In this document: positions 34,682 to 45,063 of the stretch, piece after piece
How the letters are laid out: each line of letters starts with the position of its first letter
Position numbering within the stretch: the first letter of the stretch is position 1
From: Daphnia carinata
Taxonomy: Eukaryota; Arthropoda; Branchiopoda; Diplostraca; Daphniidae
NCBI RefSeq assembly: GCF_022539665.2
Contig: NC_081334.1
Coordinates: forward strand, 3,286,001 to 3,350,000
Direction: 5' to 3'
DNA: 64,000 nt
The notes under the pieces: generated by a model
The model's database searches: none
What the model saw: the letters and a program-made list of their open reading frames with translations, nothing else
Told to the model about the DNA's origin: nothing
Program-made: the position numbers and the translations under genes

Positions 34682-35290
34682 CTAACAATTTTTAATTGAT
34701 TCAGTCTGCCTGTGAAGAGGTCGCAAAATTGGAAAAAAATCCAAATTGTCATTATTGTGGAATCCTTGACTGGCTTGACTGTAAGTTTCTGTCACTTTCT
34801 CTACATATTTATAGTAAATTGATGGATATTCGTTCTCCAAAGATGGGAGATAAGGATGGCCGACGTGTTTAGGTGGACGGTGAGGCAACTAAGTATGATC
34901 CAACTGGGGGTAAGGCGGCGGTAACTTGTCATAGATTTCTCCAGTTTCGTATAGACTAGGATATAAGGATGCAGGAGGGTCGTAAGTTGGAGTCTTTGGA
35001 GGAGTGAAGGGCGTTTGTGGATGAACGGGGAAATGGTTGGCCGGTTGTTGGTTGTAATCCGGCGTTGGTTTGTATTTTAGTTTCAATGGTTCAAATTCAC
35101 TGTTTGGTTGCTGATAATTGTAAAATCCATCACGTTCCTTTAACAGATTCCTTGGTTCATTTGCTTTTCCTGGTGCGAGTCTTTGGACTGCCGTACTGCT
35201 TTTCGCTTTTATTTAATGGTTATCAAGTCCAACAACTGCCGTGGCCAAAAGAGCGAGAAGGATTGAATCCAGACACTGCGTAATACGTTA
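34682..35290 (-). pseudogene. Decayed Pro/Tyr-rich secreted-protein gene
   Basis: One continuous - strand frame, broken by two stops, encodes a plausible secreted protein: a hydrophobic segment LDSILLALLATAVVGLDNH, a TAA, then NYQQPNSEFEPLKLKYKPTP, PFTPPKTPTYDPPASLYPS, KLPPPYPQLDHT, a TAG, and PHRPPKHVGHPYLPSLENEY on to a terminal TAG at 34682. The Pro/Tyr-rich low-complexity style recalls arthropod cuticle or extracellular-matrix proteins, but no chitin-binding Rebers-Riddiford motif is present. A possible upstream exon on - (ATG near 35419, GTAAGT donor near 35358) does not match in phase. The two in-frame stops make it a probable pseudogene; sequencing errors are the alternative. Confidence 0.5.
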
Positions 35291-35584
35291 GTATACAAAT
35301 ATTTATTCATTAATTTTTTTCTTAAATTTCTTAGAGCCTTTGTTTTATACTACTTACGTTCTCGCGGTGGATCAGCTTTTGTTTTCCTTGCTCCGCAAGG
35401 CTTCGTGAGTGGTTTCATCTTGGATTACCATTTCTATTTATTAAATTTTGTTAATGCTTTGCTGCAAGAATCAGGCTTCCATTCGTGATGCCTACCCTGG
35501 TTAGTCCTGCCAAAAGAAAAGGAAATGGTGGTTGAAAAATTCAATAGAATTTTTAAAGAAAATTAAAGCAGAATATTATGAATG

Positions 35585-36300
35585 ACCAGAAATTGTGCCA
35601 CTAGTCGTTAACTACGAGTTTGAGAACCGAGATTTCTAACACTCGACAGAAGCTTTCTAAGTAATCCAGGTTTTGATCGGCAAAAAGTCACCCGGAACTA
35701 TGTCAGCATGGGTGGAGGAGTTTCCGAGTATATGTATTGACTTATAATGGCCATCCGTTAAATTTGTATGGTAATACCGAGTTGCATTTGGCCCAAGACA
35801 CAGCACCAAAAACTAAAACCATACGCAGGACATGTTAATTCGAAAGAATTAACAAAAAGTAAGCAACGGGAAGCAACTTGCTGTATACAAGTCCTGGATT
35901 TCCCTCGCCTACTGAAAGCAAAGGTGGAAAGGAAATTAACCTGCACGTAATCCGAGTTCTTTTTCGAAAAAAATTTAGTTATTGCCCGGATCCGGGCAAC
36001 CCGAACTGTTAATTTGAATGTGGAAGCTTTATTGTCATCATGCCATGAGCAAGGTATATCGTCTTTGACATTCCACTTTAATTACAATTAAACCTTTTTC
36101 AAAAGTGTGATCCAGTTTTAAGTGTGCTTTGCCATCAGTTCCAGTGTCTCAAGTAAGATTGTTTAAGGTAAAGTTTGCATCGTATGATTCGTCCATGTCC
36201 ATACTAACCCGAAACCCTGAAACTTAGCTAGGAAACGAGGCCAAATGAAAGGAAGTATTTATCTTCTTTTAAAACAACCGTCTACCCAGCTGCAAGCAAC
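35585..36300. repeat. Diverged interspersed repeat, copy 2
   Basis: Same orientation as 30135-30875. The copies differ throughout by substitutions and small indels, which suggests an old family. Terminal structure could not be defined by eye. Confidence 0.75.
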
Positions 36301-37309
36301 GGCGTATCCAGAATCGGAAGGAAGCAACAGCAGGAAGATTTGGAAACATTATACTTTGTAATTACAGTTTGGTTAAAAACAAGAAAACTAGATGGCGCTA
36401 GCGCGTCTTTATGTTTCGTTGTTGATGTGTGACCTGGTGTGAGAAGTGAAATCGGTGCTGGAAAGTTATTGTTAAAAGTGTTATATTATAATGAAGAGTT
36501 ATATTAAACTGGCTACTGTTAAGTGCTCTCATCTCTGTGTAAGTTTGGGAAGTGAAGCATATCAAATGGATCATGGTTTATGTATGATTAAAATTTGTCA
36601 TCAGCTTTGCAAGATGCCAAATATAAACAATCATAGATTGCACTGTTAGCAACCTGTGGCCTTAGCATTCCATCTTGCTATTCTGTTGCACTTTGAAAGG
36701 TATATGACTCATATTTTGCCATTAGTATACAAATTGGCATTTTTCTGCCTTTAAGATCTAGATCGGGGAACTGACAACACAGGAGATACCAACTTTGAAG
36801 GAAGGTCACCTACAATGTGAATTCTTTGGATGGAACTTCACTATCTCCTTCTACTACTCTTTACCCAGTCACCATCACACCAGTTTTAATTGGATGCTAA
36901 CAAGTGCAGCAAACTGTTTCCGGTGAACAATAAACCATCATCAGCCAACAAACGTAGACGGGGATCTCAACACCATTTCCTTTTGGTATTTAAAGCTTTT
37001 TGCTTGTCTAGTCTTATTTTTACTCAAATTTAATATCCCATCATAGGCCTGCCAAGCCTTCGCCTTTTTCAGCAAAATATCTGGCCCTACAATTTTGCCA
37101 GTCTTCAGACAACAAACGTAAATAAAATTGCCTCCTAAATTCTATTATGTCAAGAATCTTATTACTCATGTGGTGACACATTTTCTTCTCATTTATCATT
37201 TAGAATCATGCCATCTTCGTTTTTTGTCCCACGCAAAATTAAAATCAAGATTCGAAGTTTTGCTGCTTCTTCGCTTTATCATCCGTCTTCATCTCGCTTT
37301 GCGCCCCAT

Positions 37310-37510
37310 CTTCACCTCGTCTTCATCCCGTCATGGCATCGTCCGTCACCCCATTTACGCCTTGCCCGTCGCCCCGTCATCACTTCGCCCGTCGACCCGC
37401 CATCGCCCTGCCCGTCGCCCCGTCATCGCTTCGCCCGTCGACCCGCCATCGCGTCGCCCGTCTCCCCGCCATCGCCTCACCCATCGCCTCGTGGTCGCCT
37501 CGTGGTATCG
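37310..37510. repeat. GC-rich degenerate tandem array (CGCC/CGTC-rich), copy 1
   Basis: Degenerate units resembling CCATCGCCTCGCCCGTCGCC repeat about ten times, which stands out against the AT-rich surroundings. A related array occupies 51480-51690. Open frames across it are Pro/Arg/Ser-rich by composition and are not called as genes. Confidence 0.85.
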
Positions 37511-37538
37511 TTTTGTTTTTGTTTGTATTATGTATGTT

Positions 37539-37871
37539 AACTAACCCATTGGCTGCCACCCACCCTCTTTGATCCCCTTTTTTTTTTTAGCGTGACAGGG
37601 ACGGGCCGCGCTGTTCTGCTCCATGGTCATCTACCATGGGGTGGAGCAGCGCCACTGCCCAAGATTGGCCGAACGGCCCTTTAGGCAATGCACCAATAGG
37701 GAATTCCCTTGTTCGATGCGGCTGATGAGACCGGGGGTGTGCATTCCCGGAAAGGTCTCATCGCCGTGTCAGCCCGGACTTGCCCTATGGCAAGTCCCTT
37801 TGGCCGCTATCCGTATGATAGCGGTAGTAGCGAGTGTAAGTAAGGGTGGCGTGGCAGCCAATGGGTTAGTT
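37539..37871. mobile_element. TIR-bounded, hairpin-rich module (MITE-like or structured RNA), copy 1
   Basis: Ends are a perfect 21-bp inverted repeat (37539-37559 and 37851-37871, AACTAACCCATTGGCTGCCA...). The GC-rich interior packs several perfect stems: 37616-37627 with 37633-37649, GGCC/GGCC at 37667-37678, 9 bp GATGAGACC/GGTCTCATC (37724-37732 / 37754-37762) extended by CGGC/GCCG, 9 bp GGACTTGCC/GGCAAGTCC (37776-37784 / 37789-37797), and 8 bp CCGCTATC/GATAGCGG (37804-37811 / 37817-37824). A T-rich tract plus TAG at 37578-37590 resembles a 3' splice acceptor. No coding frame. The second copy is at 51731-52045. Confidence 0.8.
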
Positions 37872-37998
37872 TTAAGTGTATGTGTGTATGTATTTTGAAT
37901 TGTATGTGAAATATGTATAGTGGTGGATTTGAGGGTGGAAGGAGGGAAAATAAAAAGCATTTTAAATTTATATTCGTATTTATTTATTTTGATACATA

Positions 37999-38070
37999 TT
38001 GGATGATGTGGGGATCGAACCCAAGTATTCTAGCATGCCAATCACGTGCTTTACCTGTAACCTAATCACA
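37999..38070 (-). repeat. tRNA-like module (B box GGGTTCGATCC), minus strand
   Basis: On - the sequence reads like a degenerate tRNA with an A-box-like region, a hinge and a T-arm TGGG-TTCGATC-CCCA. The counterpart in the second block (52190-52258) has a fully paired 7-bp T-stem. Not a functional tRNA: the acceptor stem does not pair. Confidence 0.6.
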
Positions 38071-38157
38071 AGATGTTTACAGTTAATAGTCTTCCCATAA
38101 CTACTTTGTATGCCGTTCATTTTAACATACGCATCAAAATTTAAAGCATTCTATGTA

Positions 38158-38232
38158 AGGACAGCCATAGTGCAGACGTAGCGTGCACGGCTGGAGTGCG
38201 AAAGGTCTGTGGTTCGATTCCCAGACCGCATG
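38158..38232 (+). repeat. tRNA-like module (B box GGTTCGATTCC), plus strand
   Basis: A-box-like TAGTGCAGACGTAGCGTG and a perfect B box GGTTCGATTCC at 38211-38221, inside a 6-bp stem GGTCTG/CAGACC. This suggests a tRNA-derived SINE head with an internal pol III promoter. Related modules lie at 52345-52420 (+, degenerate) and 52725-52800 (-). Confidence 0.65.
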
Positions 38233-38379
38233 CTATTGCTTCACCGCTGTCGAGGAAAGACGGTCTCTTGGCCAGAACAAAATCTGGGCAGAAGGCATCG
38301 GATGGTCGAGAGAAATGAATTTTTGCGATTTTTCGTTATTTCAACATTTAAATGGGAATTTTTAAAAATGGTATGTGTG

Positions 38380-38450
38380 GAATGTCTGGGTATTGAACCT
38401 TGGTCCTTCGGCTACTGAAGCCGATGCTCTTCCACTGAGCTATTTCACAT
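38380..38450 (-). repeat. tRNA-like module resembling tRNA-Leu(CAG), minus strand
   Basis: On - it reads TAGCTCAGTGGAAGAG (a canonical A box) followed by a 5-bp anticodon stem TCGGC/GCCGA with loop TTCAGTA (anticodon CAG) and a B box GGTTCAATACC. The acceptor stem is not conserved, so it is a tRNA-derived repeat rather than a gene. The copy at 52530-52600 keeps the same anticodon arm with compensated pairs. Confidence 0.65.
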
Positions 38451-38534
38451 ATTTTAATACTACTATTACTATTGGTGATTTTAGGAATGGCTTCTGGACT
38501 TAGAAAAAAACGACCAACACCTAACAACAGCTAA

Positions 38535-38665
38535 CAACAGCCTTGGCTGGCTCGAAAAATCGAAGCCATGAGACCACTTGCCTTTTCCAAGACCAGACAA
38601 CGGCTTGGCTGGCTTGGAAAATCGAAGCCAGGACTCAGGCCACTTGCCTTTTCGAACACCAACAC
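38535..38665. repeat. Two imperfect tandem copies of about 62 bp
   Basis: The stretch with CTTGGCTGGCTCGAAAAATC-GAAGCCATGAGACC-ACTTGCCTTTTCC occurs twice in a row with minor changes. Confidence 0.7.
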
Positions 38666-39715
38666 CTGATATACCCGAAAACCAATTTTTTTCTCAGACA
38701 GATGTTTTTCTACTGAGTCATATTTGTACATCAGCTGTAAAGCAAAATATTCTATTTTTTTCTACGGTGTATTCTACAATACCGACATCTCTTCTACCTG
38801 TTAATCGTTTTTGACGGTTGTTCCACAGTTAACGTAGACAGAATTTAACGTAGATCACAGCTCCGTAGAAATAACAATTTAGATAAAGTTGCAATTGACA
38901 GCAGTTGACATACACCAAAGAAACAAATGAAGTCATTTTTCACATTCTGCTTTTTGACAACCATACATGCACACATATACAAATCTATCGATCTATATAT
39001 ATATATATAATTAACATTTAATTATATATACAAATAATTAGATTTTCTGTTTCTCTCCCATTTTTCAATAAATGTAAGAGAAAAAAAAGGTCTCCTTTTT
39101 GCCTCTGATTACTCACATGTGCTAAAAAAGAAGTCTTTTCCAGAACCTGGAAGAGTTCTTCTAGCCATAGCCAACAACATCTTCCCGATACGAGTTCGTC
39201 GTCGTCAGAGTATCTTGTAGCCAGTAATCTTTGGTCATCGGAAGGCGAGAAGGAAAGATGTCTCTTCCAGTCCAGTTAAACCTTCTTCACCAACCATCTT
39301 CTGAATTCCTACTTTCCATTGTCTCACTTTCTTCCTAAAACATTCTGCTTAACACAATAAATATTTAATTAAAATTAGAAAAGCAAATTAACTCTCAAAA
39401 AAGCATTACCATGTGTAACAGCTCTAATGGTGACGAAGAATTCTTGTTCCATCGTAGAACAGGAAACTACATAGCAGTTGACACAAAACCTGGACGGTAA
39501 AAATGCTACCCATCAGATTAATTTTTATGAAATGTTGGTATACCACATACTTGTCATGCATCCTACTACGTGATTGGTGATTGGGAATAATCACAGATGT
39601 ATTAACTTTGTACCACTACTCAATATGGCTGGTTGTTGCATTCGATGAGGGCTGACAATCCCAAAACAGTTACTTGCTCGCAAGTTTTGATACTCTATTT
39701 GAAAGGTTAGAATTT

Positions 39716-42518
39716 AACTGATTAGACGTAAGGATGTCTACGTACCCAATACTGGGTTACTAGCATTCTGCCTCAAATCTCCAAATTTCACACCGACTCG
39801 CACCACACTCGGCTGTTCTCCTTTTCCTAACCATAAGTTGACGTACACATTTTAATTAAAAAAAGGCTATGTGCAGCCATAACAACGTAAAAATCCATAC
39901 CTGCCATATTTCGTAAAAATCAAAAGATTATCCCCTTTCGGTTTGCACACAAAGAAAAATATGAAACAATGAACATTCGAATTTGAAGACAAGTACGATC
40001 GTGGCTGCCGGTACCAGATAGTTACTTACGGAACTGTAAAGCTTTTAGGTCATTTTGTTAAATTCCATTTTATTTCCCCAAATCTAACTTTTTTTTTATT
40101 CTGAATAGAAATTTCTTCGATTACCTAACCAGTGGTTCACCTACATGTTTAAGGGAATTACATTTCCTGAAGAAGGGAAAAGCATCAACTAGCCCTACTA
40201 ACAATTAATATTCAAATTTACTTACTGCATTTGTACAAACAACCTGCAATTTAATCACGGAAGTGTAAATGATACTAGTTTATTCACACTGAATAATCAA
40301 GTTTCAAGAAACTGATAGTTGCATGAAGGAGTTATCAGCAAAACATTACTACTAAGATGGCTCAACGAAAGTGTGAAATCAACATAAAAGTAATTACCCT
40401 GCAGACAGGTAACAGCAGTTCGATTTGCTAAGATATTCTTATTCATGTCCTCAAAACCAGTTTCGACATGTTACACCTCAAACTTCATTGATCATTTTAA
40501 AGGCCTCAAGTACACTCACCACAATGGCAAACACTGTCCTTTAGGTACACATCCACTAATTAAAGATTACCATTCTCCACACCCAAACCTACTTTAATTG
40601 AACTGCTGTCTTTGGAAGGTTCACACCTTTACCTGGGATAAATGATAATTTATTCCTCATTTCACTGAATATTATCATATACCTGGATCAAGATTTACAT
40701 GCTAGATATAGCTGGAAAACAACAGCAAGCCTAAAAAGTAGTATATCATTTACTTATTATTTTATGTATTTATTATATTAATTTACTATTAGTACTGAAC
40801 TCCACAACTCACCTAAAGAAATAGAAATACTAATTGAATGTTGGACATCCAGTGCACAGGCACAGATGACTTTTCCATGTTAAGGTTTTCAGGTCACCAA
40901 CTTCTGCTAAATGAGTCAGGTGGAAATGAGCTTACAAGACCAGAAACATAACCTTACAATTCAACTGATAAATCAAAATACCACGATGTATGAAGGTGAA
41001 ATAAATCACATCAGAGCTGTTAAAACTGTATGATTCACCACCCACGAAAAAAATTTTCATCACCTAGCCTATACCAAGAAAACCAAACATAAATAGTGCA
41101 GAACATTTTGATGATGAAAGTTAACGTACCTGACAAATTCTTCTTGACCACTAAGCTTTAATTTCAAAAGTGTACCCAGCATCAAAAATTTTCACAGCAA
41201 TGCCTCCAAACCCTCACATCTGCCCGAAAAGATTCTGGATGTCAGTACAGAATAAAAACAGATCACAACCAATTCCATACTTTGTATAACCATTGCCGGA
41301 GTTCTTCCAGCAGCGTTATACCTAACATGACAGACGAATAATTAAAATTAATAAACTAAATAAACTAAGTGAAAAGGTATACCAGGCGTAACACGTTGAA
41401 TGCTAATGGAAAATCCTTAGTCCAAAAAGCAATGAGAAGCTACATAGCTAGAAATAGCTACTGTGAGATGCTCAAAATGGGCCTTGAATACAAGCTTGAC
41501 ATATTTGTAGTGGGCTCTAAATTGTGGAGTGGTCATTGGTCACAGATGAGTTAATCTTTAAGAAGAATTTTAATTTGCTATAAATAAAGGATGTAATTCA
41601 TAATTATAGAAGGGATGGTATTAGTTATTCTGTATAATGTACCTTACATTACAGGCCCTCAGCCTAATTACTAAGTTAGCAAAATGGTTTGCCGCTATTA
41701 ATATCTGGATAAACATACATATATGTCAGTATCATGGTTGTTTTATCAGCAACACAGTTACATCTGGTAAGCCATAACGAATAAACATTATAAGTGCCAA
41801 AATTTATAATTATGCAATTACGGGGCAGAAATTTCCCTCTGTTACAAACCTTTATTGTTCACTCGGATGAAGAACAAATTGTAGCTAATATTGATTGTTG
41901 TGTAACAAACATGAAATACTCATGGCAACACAATATCTATTCACACTTTTAACCTACGCACACCACACCGCAACAATAAAAGAACTGAAACAAAGCCATT
42001 ACGTGCGTCGCCCTCGACGTGTTCGAACGGAAAATGGACGTACCAACAATGACCGGGATTTTAACTTCTCCATCCCTAAACACACTCACATACGCAAAAT
42101 CGGGGTATATACATATATAGCAACTGCAAAAAAAATTAGTATTGGGATACCTATGGACATGAAATCAGGTGTGTTTTTGAAGAAACATTTTTTGTAGCTG
42201 AAATGTATTTGACCTTACCACGAAATAAACAATTGATGTTTCATTACTGTTTCCTTTTTCTTTTTCTGGGCGTCGTTTCACACGAAAGCAGGCAGTCGAA
42301 TCAAACACCCTCTGTTTTGAATCTGTTCCGTTTCAATGGCTGTTAAGAGGATGGCATTTTCATTTATGATTAATTCTTTCAAATTTTAATGAAAATGACT
42401 TTAATCTTATTGAACGTGGTGCGTAATTACCTATATCGCAATTATTTCGTAACAGGATATGTTTTCAAAGTCAGATTTGTTTACAAATAACGGAAAAGGG
42501 GTGACCCCGAATTTCTAG
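39716..42518. other. AT-rich region without recognised genes
   Basis: Short open frames only. The one at 41895-42197 (+) includes a basic stretch SHYVRRPRRVRTENGRTNND in locally GC-richer DNA, but no start context, splice signal or family supports it. Confidence 0.45.
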
Positions 42519-42836
42519 TATTTTCAAAATGGACCTCGATCCGCCATTCGCCTGGGCAGCGGCCCTTCTGGCATAAGTGTAAGAGAGCGAAGGACGCTTC
42601 CCTCTGTTCCAGAAGCCCGCCCAGTTGAACCGAAACGCAAAAGATCTGCCGACGACAACGACGAATGCTGCGAGCCTGGTTCGAGCAAAAGAGCTTGCCG
42701 GCCGGTTACCATCGCAAGACAGGATAACAGAGTCGATGAACAACCCGAGCCTCCAAAACGGACTTCTGCCTTCGACCGTTTTTTTATCACTATCCAATGT
42801 GTTGTGTACAATTATTTCATCCCATCTTTAGATTAA
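42519..42836 (+). CDS. Orphan GC-rich exon-like ORF with a basic nuclear-type segment
   Basis: A 300-bp island of balanced composition in AT-rich DNA. After a possible acceptor (TTTCTAG ending 42518), one + frame is open for 105 codons to TAA at 42834-42836. It encodes IRLGSGPSGISVRERRTLPS, VEPKRKRSADDNDECCEPGS, SKRACRPVTIARQDNRVDEQ and PEPPKRTSAFDRFF. KRKR and SKR clusters are compatible with a nuclear localisation signal. The - strand is also partly open (108 codons), so the frame choice is uncertain. Preferred because its amino acid composition looks protein-like and it needs no start codon if it is a terminal exon. No family recognised. Confidence 0.35.
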   Translation, partial: YFQNGPRSAIRLGSGPSGISVRERRTLPSVPEARPVEPKRKRSADDNDECCEPGSSKRACRPVTIARQDNRVDEQPEPPKRTSAFDRFFITIQCVVYNYFIPSLD

Positions 42837-44117
42837 ATAGTTTATGTCTGCAATTAAAAGCTATAATGCTTGTTGCAATGTGTATAAGAACATTGAAATT
42901 CACATTCATATGTATGCGGAATATAGTTATTATGGTAATCATACGAGAAAGTATAAAGATAAAAAACAAATAATGTCAATTAATTTCCCCACATACATTT
43001 CTTTGTTTTATTCACTGATATCGTAATCTAAATCTCCTTTCGATACCGAACAAGTTCTGTTTCCATACTTACAAGGATAAGTTCCGTTTCCAAACTTAGA
43101 AAGAAAAGTTCCATTTCAAAACTCACAGCGTCAGTCTGTCAGATTAATTCGTCTGCTCTGGAAATCAAGGGACCTAATACTATGGCTACGCGGTTAACAG
43201 ATTGCATTTTACAACATAACAACTATCACCACAAGTGGCGCTCATAACCGTTGCATACCAGGTGGCGTTGCAACAGTTGCGTACTCTCTACCAGCCATTC
43301 CACTTCTAGGGATATTACCCTATTTAGGGGGATTTAAGGAAAATTTTTGGAATCTAGGGTGCAGTTATGGAAATCTAGGGTTTCCGGGATTATCCAGGGC
43401 CTATTAATTTTCTGGGGATTTCTTGGGATTTTGAGATTTTTGGCCAAACCGCTGTTGCTTTTGGCGCTTCTATGCAACTTCAAAAGTAAAATGTTCCTCA
43501 ATAAGAGCCACCAAGCGGACAATGGTGAACGGTACGCTTTTCAGAAAGTAACACTGACTAGGATACACCACGAACTCTATTTGATCCTCCAAACGTCTGT
43601 TCCAAACATATCGCACGCCGAATTTTATAAGACTCAAGTCTCCGGCTGAATTTCTGACAAGCACTTGACCCAATTGCAAAAGCTGGGGAGGAGTTCCTTG
43701 AATTTATACGTAGGAATTAAGAATCTATTTTGTTCAACCATGATGAACAATTTGTTGTTGAGACATGATGAACCCGAGGCCTCTCACACAATTTTGTTAT
43801 CTAGGTGAGCAACACACTGTTCATTAGGAAACGCTGTGATTCTCTTGAGGCTTTATAACGTTGAAAGTTCGATGACAATTATTTCTGGAAAAAACCATAT
43901 CTTTATTGCTTAACTAAACAAATATGATGGGGCAATCCGATGGTTTTATTTCCATAGCCAATTTAAATTTTTCTGGTAACTTGTTTGGCTTTGACGGGCA
44001 CTGGTTAATTACTTTAAAAATGTGTTCGATTTAATACTGTTCTAAAATAAATAAAATGGGTTATTTTATATTTTTTATTTACATTTATAAAAATAATTAA
44101 AAGATTTTTGAAGCAAT
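42837..44117. other. Region with short imperfect repeats, no gene called
   Basis: Three imperfect copies of an AAGTTCYRTTTCCAAACTTA-type unit lie at about 43045-43130. 43320-43440 has several GGGATTT-containing repeats. A frame at 43347-43649 (+) is open for 100 codons but is AT/T-rich and overlaps an open - frame; it is not supported. Confidence 0.45.
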
Positions 44118-44205
44118 GGCGTCTATAAGAACCGAACACGGACAGTCGCCGTATGATCTCAGTGCTATACCACAGTGCCCTACCACAGCGCGACACCACT
44201 ATTAG
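44118..44205 (-). repeat. Degenerate tRNA-like module, minus strand
   Basis: On - it contains TGTGGTATAGCACTG (A-box-like) and GTGTTCGGTTCTT (degenerate B box), 60 bp from an oppositely oriented tRNA-headed SINE. Likely a decayed SINE head. Confidence 0.45.
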
Positions 44206-44261
44206 TCACATATTATATAGTTCCGGTATTAGAACGAAGGTCGATGAAAAATAAATTTGTT

Positions 44262-44512
44262 TCAGATGTGCGGTCCTGGCACAGTGGTTACCACCTTCGC
44301 TTCGCATTCTGAAGGCCCCGGGTTCAAGTCCCGACACCGCCAATTTCCCCCCCTCCAAATCTTCATTCAAGATACGCAAAATTCATCGGATTACGCAAGC
44401 TTCTACAACAGATCAAAACGCAAGATTCTACGCCTTCAAGAAAGAAAAAAAGAAGAGAGAAAACAAGAAGAAAGAAAAAAAAAGAGAGAAAAGAAAATAG
44501 AAGAGCCATGCC
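44262..44512 (+). mobile_element. tRNA-headed SINE with A/G-rich tail
   Basis: The head at about 44270-44342 is strongly tRNA-like: 5' GCGGT pairs with 3' ACCGC, A box TGGCACAGTGGTTACCA, hinge stem CCTTC/GAAGG and B box GGTTCAAGTCC inside CGGG/CCCG. A body of about 100 bp follows, then a 70-bp A-rich tail with scattered G at 44440-44510. The over-long anticodon loop argues against a functional tRNA. Target-site duplications were not confidently identified. Confidence 0.7.
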
Positions 44513-45063
44513 TACTATAAAGGGGCTAAATGGCACACCAAAAAAAAGCCTTGCCAGGCTAAAATTGGCAAAAATAGCCTTGTCAGGCTAAAAATCGATC
44601 TGTAGTACTGTTCACTACCTTGAAGATCGAACCTTGAAGATCGAACCACAAACTGAAAGGTAGAGAAGAGGTGATCGTTGAACGTAGGCTGTTCGTTAGC
44701 CTCCCCACGGCCTGAAAGACGGCTCGTGGATGCAGGCAGCTTATCATCGCGATATGTGACCCAATTCGCTACCCGTAAGTTTTTGTTGGTTTTTGTGCCA
44801 ATGTGTTAGTAGTAGTAGAGTGTTGTTCAAGTTCAAAGAGTGGTTTTGTAAGTACCTGCACAATAAAATAACAATTTCCACTGTTTTTCCCACACATTTC
44901 AATTCGTCATTCGTTACCAAACAGTGGAAAGTTTTTTGGTATGTTACCCTATTTGTATATTTGTATATTTTGGGTATTACCCTCTGGCAATGCAGTTTTA
45001 GGCGCTGGAGGTATTGCGCGCTGACAGGCCGTTATTATAGTAGCAATGTATGAATCATTCAAG

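Larger units (their letters stand above)
36385..39715. repeat. Large composite repeat block, copy 1
   Basis: Matches 50565-54225 in order and orientation. It starts with GATGGCGCTA, then TGTTAGCAACCT, TAAGATYTAGMTCG, GCCAAGCCTT, the GC-rich degenerate tandem array, the TIR-bounded hairpin module, a short AT-rich trailer with AATAAA, four tRNA-like modules, and a distal block with TCGGAAGGCGAGAAGGAAAG and GAAATGTTGGTATACCACAT. Similarity is high in the hairpin module and patchy elsewhere. Confidence 0.85.

Noticed and set aside
37128-37572. Three overlapping + ORFs of 79-138 codons
   Set aside because: All cross the GC-rich degenerate tandem array and are open in several frames, as expected of such repeats.
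37722-37762. CTGATGAGA ... GGAAA resembling a hammerhead ribozyme core in the hairpin module
   Set aside because: The GATGAGACC containing the supposed core pairs perfectly with GGTCTCATC, the GAAA is not correctly placed after a stem II in copy 1, and no stem I/III with an NUH cleavage site could be drawn.
44270-44342. Functional tRNA gene
   Set aside because: A and B boxes and part of the acceptor stem are tRNA-like, but the anticodon loop is too long and an A-rich tailed body follows, so a SINE is the better reading.
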